A DNA stretch of 20,314 nucleotides, from assembly GCA_938036665.1 (NCBI GenBank), contig CALHWR010000142.1, forward strand, positions 1 through 20,314, given 5' to 3'. The notes below the pieces were generated by a model. The model was not told where the DNA came from. It saw only the letters and a program-made list of their open reading frames with translations, and did no database searches. This DNA comes from an uncultured Collinsella sp. Lineage in GTDB: Bacteria > Actinomycetota > Coriobacteriia > Coriobacteriales > Coriobacteriaceae. Below, piece after piece: positions 15,884 to 20,314 of this stretch. The translations under genes were made by a program, and so were the position numbers. Position 1 is the first letter of the stretch. Each line of letters starts with the position of its first letter.

Positions 15884-16555
15884 CTACTCCTTCGCCGAAC
15901 CCGTACTTCCCGATTCGACGGTCCAGGGCATCTCATCCTCGAACAGCCATGTACGGGCAGACCCACTATCGCGTGCAGTCTGCGGGTCAGGCAAGCAGGT
16001 CTGTTTATAGGCATCTTGGATACACTGACCCATAAAATCGTTGAGCTCGGTCTGGTCGCCCTCCATGACATAGGCGACATCGCCGTCCATGATGTAGATG
16101 CCCGGCCCCTCATTGCCCTCGTAGCCCGGATCGTACGAGACATCACATAACTTTGCGCCGTTTGCAGTGTCCAGCTCGATGGAAGAGTGGCATCCGCCAA
16201 CCATGTCGTTCGCTTTTGCCCGATAGGACGCATATCCGTACCAGCGCTTAAAGGTTTTGCCCCTGAGCAGTTCGGACGCCCTGTCGATCAGACTAGAATC
16301 CGTGGTATAGCGCATAGCCCCAAGCTGAATACGTGGATAATTACTAATGCCCAGCGCAGCCGGTTGCTCATCAAAATCAACGGTAATGGCCTCAGGCTTG
16401 TCGTCGCCGGTCAGAAGTTCGACAGATTGAGTCACAGGCTTGACCACCGGCTCCGTCACCGCAGCAGGTAGAAACGCCATACCGACAGCGCCCATGCCAA
16501 CCACGGTGATCGCAAGCGCCAAGACAATCAATCCAATACGGGCAGGACTTCTCAC
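15884..16555 (-). CDS. Exported or membrane-anchored protein of unknown function
   Basis: A 223-aa protein that I do not recognise. Residues 1-33 carry a basic start (RSPAR) and one hydrophobic helix (IGLIVLALAITVVGMGAVGM), an uncleaved anchor or signal peptide. The remaining extracellular part is acidic, with four cysteines (GGCHSS, KLCDV, GQCIQ, QTCLP) that could form two disulfides, and ends in a Ser/Gly tail. The GTG at 16555 is chosen because GAGGT lies 8 nt upstream; an in-frame GTG at 16594 lacks a ribosome-binding site. It is divergent from a similar-sized anchored protein (16790-17458), with a 35-bp palindrome in the gap and another just after its stop codon. Confidence 0.75.
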   Translation of the reverse strand: MRSPARIGLIVLALAITVVGMGAVGMAFLPAAVTEPVVKPVTQSVELLTGDDKPEAITVDFDEQPAALGISNYPRIQLGAMRYTTDSSLIDRASELLRGKTFKRWYGYASYRAKANDMVGGCHSSIELDTANGAKLCDVSYDPGYEGNEGPGIYIMDGDVAYVMEGDQTELNDFMGQCIQDAYKQTCLPDPQTARDSGSARTWLFEDEMPWTVESGSTGSAKE

Positions 16556-16644
16556 AGCAAAGCACCTCGCAACGCAAACCTTCGCTACCTGCACTAATGA
16601 TATCGCCAGCCAGCACTATTACCAAAAGAAGCCGCGCGCTCCTC

Positions 16645-16679
16645 ACCACCACAAAGGGGACAGGCACCTTTGTGGTGGT
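16645..16679. repeat. 35-bp palindromic repeat, copy 2
   Basis: Same 12-bp arms as copy 1 and loop GGGACAGGCAC in the same orientation. It lies between the two divergent exported-protein genes and is followed by TTTTCG on the plus strand. Confidence 0.9.
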
Positions 16680-16789
16680 TTTCGACGCTAACGGTCGACC
16701 ATCTCGCGCCATGAGATTAAACTTGAATTGTTCTCTGAACATATCCATTTCTGCCTATCCTCAACAGATCTTTGTCTCGAGGAGCGCAT

Positions 16790-17458
16790 ATGAAGCCGTC
16801 TCATTCCACCGGTCGCAACGTCATCGCCATTCTCGCCATACCCATCGTGATGCTCTTCCTTATCGTCGCCACGCCCTTTTCCCTTGGCATCGCCTCGCCC
16901 TTCGATTTATGCGGAATGGTCGACGCCGGCTCGCGTGCCACCTCGCTCTCCTTTATCTGTCGCGGCGTGTTCTACGAAGATGGAATTCCCACCGGAATTT
17001 GGCGGTCAAAGTTACCGCTGCTCGGAACGATTGATGGATGCTTCCCCCATTTCAGCCTTGAACCTCAGACGATGAATTATTTGATCGACGACCAGCCACT
17101 CGACTCCATCACCCTCGCCTACGACTACGCACCAAACACCGATGAGCGCCACATGAACCAAGTCCTCGACAAGATGCTTGGACAGTGCGGGCTCACCGAG
17201 GAGGCCGGTCGAACCATCTATAGCAACCAGAAATTAAAGCGAACAGAACTCCGCCGTGTCGGAAAAATCAAAGGGCGAAACGGGGCCGCCTACTGGGATG
17301 CCTGGGCAACACGCGACAAGGGCGAATTCGGACACAGCACCTATATGGTCACTGTCTACACCAAAGACGGAATTAAGGACAATGTTGACGATTTCGCGTC
17401 ATCCAAACTCGGCATCCCCAAAACAACCAAACCCGCCAACCCGGATGAAATCCTGTAG
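16790..17458 (+). CDS. Exported or membrane-anchored protein of unknown function
   Basis: A 222-aa protein that I do not recognise. A basic start (MKPSHSTGRN) precedes one strong hydrophobic helix (VIAILAIPIVMLFLIVA). The rest is predicted extracellular and has four cysteines (DLCGM, FICRG, DGCFP, GQCGL). The C-terminal part is rich in Lys and Asp and ends PANPDEIL. The ATG at 16790 has GAGGAG 5 nt upstream; an in-frame start at 16772 lacks this spacing. Its size, anchor and cysteine number resemble the divergent gene at 15884-16555, but I see no convincing alignment beyond a GQC motif. A 35-bp palindrome with a T-tract about 50 nt downstream may be its terminator. Confidence 0.8.
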   Translation: MKPSHSTGRNVIAILAIPIVMLFLIVATPFSLGIASPFDLCGMVDAGSRATSLSFICRGVFYEDGIPTGIWRSKLPLLGTIDGCFPHFSLEPQTMNYLIDDQPLDSITLAYDYAPNTDERHMNQVLDKMLGQCGLTEEAGRTIYSNQKLKRTELRRVGKIKGRNGAAYWDAWATRDKGEFGHSTYMVTVYTKDGIKDNVDDFASSKLGIPKTTKPANPDEIL

Positions 17459-17511
17459 GGACGCTTATTAGAATGTCGCTCAACGTGCACACCGACATTG
17501 AGCTCACCCCC

Positions 17512-17546
17512 ACCACCACAAAGGTGCCTGTCCCCTTTGTGGTGGT
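17512..17546. repeat. 35-bp palindromic repeat, copy 3 (inverted)
   Basis: The same arms with the loop in reverse complement (GTGCCTGTCCC). It is followed by TTTC on the plus strand, so it can serve as terminator of the gene ending at 17458. Translations across these repeats give spurious peptides such as KGTGTFVVV. Confidence 0.9.
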
Positions 17547-17553
17547 TTTCGGC

Positions 17554-17584
17554 AAAAAGAAGCCGCCCCAATAAAAGAGGCGGC
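17554..17584 (-). terminator. Intrinsic terminator for the hydratase gene
   Basis: On the minus strand GCCGCC (17584-17579) pairs with GGCGGC (17567-17562) around an 11-nt loop, followed by TTCTTTTT. It lies about 150 nt downstream of the hydratase stop codon, beyond the large hairpin. Confidence 0.7.
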
Positions 17585-17641
17585 ATCAAGCAAGTCTATT
17601 TATTAGCGTCCCTCAAGACCCAACGAGAACGCAGAAATGTA

Positions 17642-17715
17642 GCCCGGGGCTTACCCTTTCCCGAACGCGACCCTCGCGAAGCGCGTGAGCGAGCGGGAAA
17701 GGGTAAGCCCCGGGC
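17642..17715. repeat. 74-bp palindromic element with a perfect 22-bp stem
   Basis: The arms at 17642-17663 and 17694-17715 are perfect inverted repeats (outer sequence GCCCGGGGCTTACCC). The 30-nt loop has its own short dyads, such as CGCGA/TCGCG. There is no T-tract on either strand. It lies 16 nt after the hydratase stop codon and may protect the mRNA 3' end or be a dispersed element. Confidence 0.85.
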
Positions 17716-17730
17716 GGACAATTAAGTGCG

Positions 17731-20031
17731 TTACTCGGCAGCGGCCTTGAACTTGTTGTAGTTGATCAGGCAGCCGGCCTTGACGATGGCACGCTCCTCG
17801 GCCGTCATATCGGCAATGTAGAGCTCAATCTGCTCAACCGCACCGTCGGCACGCACCACGTAGGCAGCGATGTCCTTTAGGTCGCCATCGAGCGCGGCGC
17901 GGATACCCGGCACAAAGACGTAGTCGCCCACCTCAAAGTTGGGCTCGGCCTCCATCTGGAAGGGCACCATGCCCCAGTTCATCACGTTGGAGCGATAGCG
18001 CTTGGTGGCGTACTCGTGGACGATGTTTGCCAGACCGCCAATTACGCGCTGGCAGCTCGCGGCCTGCTCGCGGGCAGAACCGTCGCCGGGTTTCTTGGCA
18101 TAGAGCATGGAGCCGTACTCGGTCGCCTTGGCATCGGCCGCGACCCCCGCGCCGGCCAGCGCCTCAAACACACCAGCAAGCTCGGCATCGAGTGCCGCCA
18201 GGTCGCCCGCGGCCTCGCCGGCCACGCGACGCTTCTCCACGGCGTCGACCTCCTTGGAACGACCCACGTAGGCCGGATCGCGGCGGCTGAGCGTAAACTC
18301 GGCCAGGCCCAGCGGGTTGGAGCGGAAGGAGCTCGTCTCGCCCGAGGGGATGAGCTCGTCGGTCGTGGTGACCGGGTCCATGATCTTGGAGCACACCTTG
18401 AGCAGGATGTCGTCGCCGAGCGGCTCCATCGCGGGCCACGGCTTGATATTGGGGCCCTCGACCAGCTCGTCGGCAGGCTCCGCCTTGCCAAAGCCCCAGT
18501 ACACACGCTTTTTGTACGGCGCATCGTCAAAGGTGTACTCGCAGGCCTCGTCCCAAGTCTCCTCGGGCAGATCGGTCGCCGGCGTCAGGACGCCGCCGTT
18601 GGCAGCCGTCGCCGCAATGGAGCGGGCGTCCATCAGGGCCACGGCGCTCAGCTGGCCATTACCCGGCTTGGAACCCTCGCGGTTGGGGAAGTTGCGCGTG
18701 GTGTGGCGGATGGACAGGCCGTTGTTGGCAGGCGTGTCGCCGGCGCCAAAGCACGGGCCGCAGAACGCCGTGCGCACGATCGCGCCGGCCTCCATAAGGT
18801 CGTAGATGTAGCCGCGGCGCGTAAGCTCGAGCGCCACGGGCTGGCTCGTGGGATAGACCGACAGCGAGAACTCGCCGCAGCCGGTGTTGGCGCCCTTGAG
18901 CACGCGGGCAGCCTGCACCACGGAGTCGTAGTTGCCGCCCGAGCAGCCGGCGATAACGCCCTGCTGCACGTGCAGCCTGCCGTCGACGATCTTGTCGAGC
19001 AGGCTAAAGTGCGTCTTGCCCTCCCCGATCTTGGCGGCCTCGAGCTCCACCTCATGCAGGATGTCCTCGAGGTTCTCGTTGAGCTCGTCAATCTCAAAGC
19101 CGTTGGAAGGATGGAACGGCAGTGCGATCATGGGCTTGATGCTCGACAGATCGACCTCGACGCAGCCGTCGTAGTAGGCAACATCGGCTGGCTTGAGCTC
19201 GCGGTAGTCGTCGCCGCGGCCGTGCATGGTCAGAAACGCGTGCGTGTCCTCGTCGGTGGCCCAGATGCTCGACAGGCAGGTGGTCTCGGTGGTCATGACG
19301 TCGACGCCGTTGCGGTAGTCGGTCGTCATGCTCGCGATGCCCGGGCCCACAAACTCCATGACCTTGTTCTTGACGTAGCCCTTGGCAAAGACAGCACGGA
19401 TGATGGCGAGCGCCACGTCGTGCGGGCCAACGCCGGGACGCGGGGCGCCCGTGAGGTAGATGGCGACGACGCCGGGATAGGCAACGTCGTAGGTGTCGCG
19501 CAGCAGCTGCTTTGCCAGCTCGCCGCCGCCCTCGCCCACGGCCATGGTACCCAGGGCACCGTAGCGGGTGTGCGAGTCGGAGCCCAGGATCATCTTGCCG
19601 CAGCCGGCGAAGTTCTCACGCATAAAGGAGTGGATGACGGCGATGTGCGGCGGGACGAAGATGCCGCCGCACTTCTTGGCAGCCGAGAGGCCAAAGACGT
19701 GGTCGTCCTCGTTGATGGTGCCGCCCACGGCGCACAGCGAGTTATGGCAGTTGGTGAGTACGTAAGGCAGCGGGAACTGCTCCATGCCCGAGGCGCGCGC
19801 CGTCTGGATGATGCCGACAAAGGTGATGTCATGGCTCGCCATGGCGTCGAAGCGAATCTTGAGCGCCTCGGGATCTCCGGACGTATTGTGTGCCTGGAGG
19901 ATCGAATACGCGATGGTGCCGCGCTTGGCATCCTCGGGCGTCTGCGTAATACCGCGCTCAGCAGCCTCGGCCGCAGGCACAACCTCGCTGCCACCGCGCA
20001 GGTAGATGCCGTCCTCGTACAGCTTGACCAT
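17731..20031 (-). CDS. Aconitase-superfamily hydratase (YbhJ-like)
   Basis: A 766-aa Fe-S hydro-lyase. The aconitase motifs are GSDSHT (150-155) and the three cluster cysteines Cys363 ([11 protein letters not shown]), Cys424 and Cys427 ([12 protein letters not shown]). A substrate-binding region follows ([18 protein letters not shown]), and the C-terminal swivel domain includes [13 protein letters not shown]. The N-terminus ([17 protein letters not shown]) and overall length resemble E. coli YbhJ, a hydratase of unknown substrate, more than AcnA or AcnB. Whether it acts on citrate is unknown. The ATG at 20031 follows GGGAGACAGT; the open frame extends to 20304, but the added residues are not family-like. 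Transcribed alone, with a promoter near 20147 and a terminator at 17554-17584. Confidence 0.9.
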   Translation of the reverse strand: MVKLYEDGIYLRGGSEVVPAAEAAERGITQTPEDAKRGTIAYSILQAHNTSGDPEALKIRFDAMASHDITFVGIIQTARASGMEQFPLPYVLTNCHNSLCAVGGTINEDDHVFGLSAAKKCGGIFVPPHIAVIHSFMRENFAGCGKMILGSDSHTRYGALGTMAVGEGGGELAKQLLRDTYDVAYPGVVAIYLTGAPRPGVGPHDVALAIIRAVFAKGYVKNKVMEFVGPGIASMTTDYRNGVDVMTTETTCLSSIWATDEDTHAFLTMHGRGDDYRELKPADVAYYDGCVEVDLSSIKPMIALPFHPSNGFEIDELNENLEDILHEVELEAAKIGEGKTHFSLLDKIVDGRLHVQQGVIAGCSGGNYDSVVQAARVLKGANTGCGEFSLSVYPTSQPVALELTRRGYIYDLMEAGAIVRTAFCGPCFGAGDTPANNGLSIRHTTRNFPNREGSKPGNGQLSAVALMDARSIAATAANGGVLTPATDLPEETWDEACEYTFDDAPYKKRVYWGFGKAEPADELVEGPNIKPWPAMEPLGDDILLKVCSKIMDPVTTTDELIPSGETSSFRSNPLGLAEFTLSRRDPAYVGRSKEVDAVEKRRVAGEAAGDLAALDAELAGVFEALAGAGVAADAKATEYGSMLYAKKPGDGSAREQAASCQRVIGGLANIVHEYATKRYRSNVMNWGMVPFQMEAEPNFEVGDYVFVPGIRAALDGDLKDIAAYVVRADGAVEQIELYIADMTAEERAIVKAGCLINYNKFKAAAE

Positions 20032-20046
20032 ACTGTCTCCCACTCT

Positions 20047-20063
20047 GCCCGAAAAGCTCGGGC
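20047..20063 (-). promoter_or_regulatory. Leader hairpin upstream of the hydratase start
   Basis: GCCCGA pairs with TCGGGC around a 5-nt loop, ending just upstream of the GGGAG ribosome-binding site. No T-tract follows. A possible translational control element, but short. Confidence 0.35.
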
Positions 20064-20131
20064 GCATAGCATACATTCGTTCAATATCGTGCCATAGAAC
20101 AGTTGCCAGCGGGTTACGAATCTGCACGTTC

Positions 20132-20152
20132 ACTTTATCTAGGTAAAGTATA
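20132..20152 (-). promoter_or_regulatory. Hydratase promoter -10 box overlapped by an 18-bp dyad
   Basis: TATACT (minus strand, 20152-20147) is a good -10 box. It overlaps the dyad ACTTTACCTAGATAAAGT (20149-20132), whose 6-bp outer arms are perfect. A repressor bound there would cover the transcription start (about 20140). No strong -35 is seen. The leader is about 110 nt. Confidence 0.55.
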
Positions 20153-20195
20153 GGACAAGCCCCTTGCATCGCTCTCTTGACAATGAGTGTCCCAA

Positions 20196-20238
20196 AGTGC
20201 CGGCACAAAAGGAACGTCCCCAAGTGCCAACCAAGGCA
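20196..20238. repeat. GGAACGTCCCC-type dispersed repeat
   Basis: Contains the palindrome GTGCCGGCAC followed by GGAACGTCCCCAAGTGCC. The GAACGTCCCCAA core is the same as in the repeat array at 4007-4077. Confidence 0.6.
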
Positions 20239-20314
20239 ACGCCGCAGGCAGAGGACGGACAGCGAGCGACGTCCAGAGCGAACAAGTTGGCATGAAAAAG
20301 GCAAGGCATAGACC

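Noticed and set aside
15841..17546. CRISPR-like array from three 35-bp repeats
   Set aside because: Spacing is about 800 bp, the units are palindromic and one is inverted, genes lie between them, and no cas gene is present.
17373..17589. Short minus-strand frames containing KGTGTFVVV or HKGDRHLCGG
   Set aside because: These are translations of the 35-bp palindrome and of DNA antisense to the gene at 16790-17458.
18016..20097. 693-codon open frame on the plus strand
   Set aside because: Antisense to the hydratase gene, Arg/Gly/Ala-rich with no family motifs; a codon-bias shadow.
20032..20304. N-terminal extension of the hydratase to the window edge
   Set aside because: The added residues cover the promoter dyad and repeat DNA, and the ATG at 20031 has a good ribosome-binding site and matches the family length.

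Overview
The window looks like chromosomal DNA from a high-GC Gram-positive anaerobe, most probably a Coriobacteriia member such as Collinsella. This is inferred from GC-rich third codon positions, a Man-family PTS with a ManO (DUF956) gene, clpB, a multi-cluster Fe-S oxidoreductase, and short intergenic palindromes built on GGGGACAGGCAC and GGACGTTC cores. No database search was possible.

Layout. A tRNA-Arg(CCT) gene on the minus strand (195-267) is followed by a minus-strand mannose-type PTS operon read from 3685 down to 403: EIIAB, EIIC, EIID and ManO. An intrinsic terminator lies between EIID and ManO. A 400-bp intergenic stretch (3686-4085) holds the operon's promoter region and a three-copy repeat. 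Next comes a divergent redox locus. On the minus strand are a 925-aa flavin/Fe-S oxidoreductase and hypA, a nickel-insertion protein. On the plus strand are a TetR regulator and a tryptophan-rich polytopic membrane protein (tentatively DUF5692). Two perfect palindromes in the divergent gap are probable TetR operators.

From 9.4 to 12.8 kb the content is more accessory: a single-pass exported protein broken by a frameshift near its C-terminus, a convergent AAA/DUF4143 ATPase whose probable promoter sits inside a 24-bp inverted repeat, and a small Pro/Ala-rich protein. clpB (12889-15516) follows with its own terminator. Between clpB and the last gene are two small, divergent, membrane-anchored or exported proteins. 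Three copies of a 35-bp palindrome lie downstream of each gene and in the gap between them. A two-copy 67-bp repeat and a 22-bp-stem palindrome lie nearby. The window ends with an aconitase-superfamily hydratase (YbhJ-like) on the minus strand, preceded by a promoter overlapped by an 18-bp dyad.

How the genes work together. The PTS genes form one sugar-uptake system. The oxidoreductase, HypA, TetR and membrane protein probably form one regulated redox module whose substrate cannot be read from sequence; this is the best candidate for an undescribed system here. ClpB and the hydratase are stand-alone housekeeping or metabolic genes.
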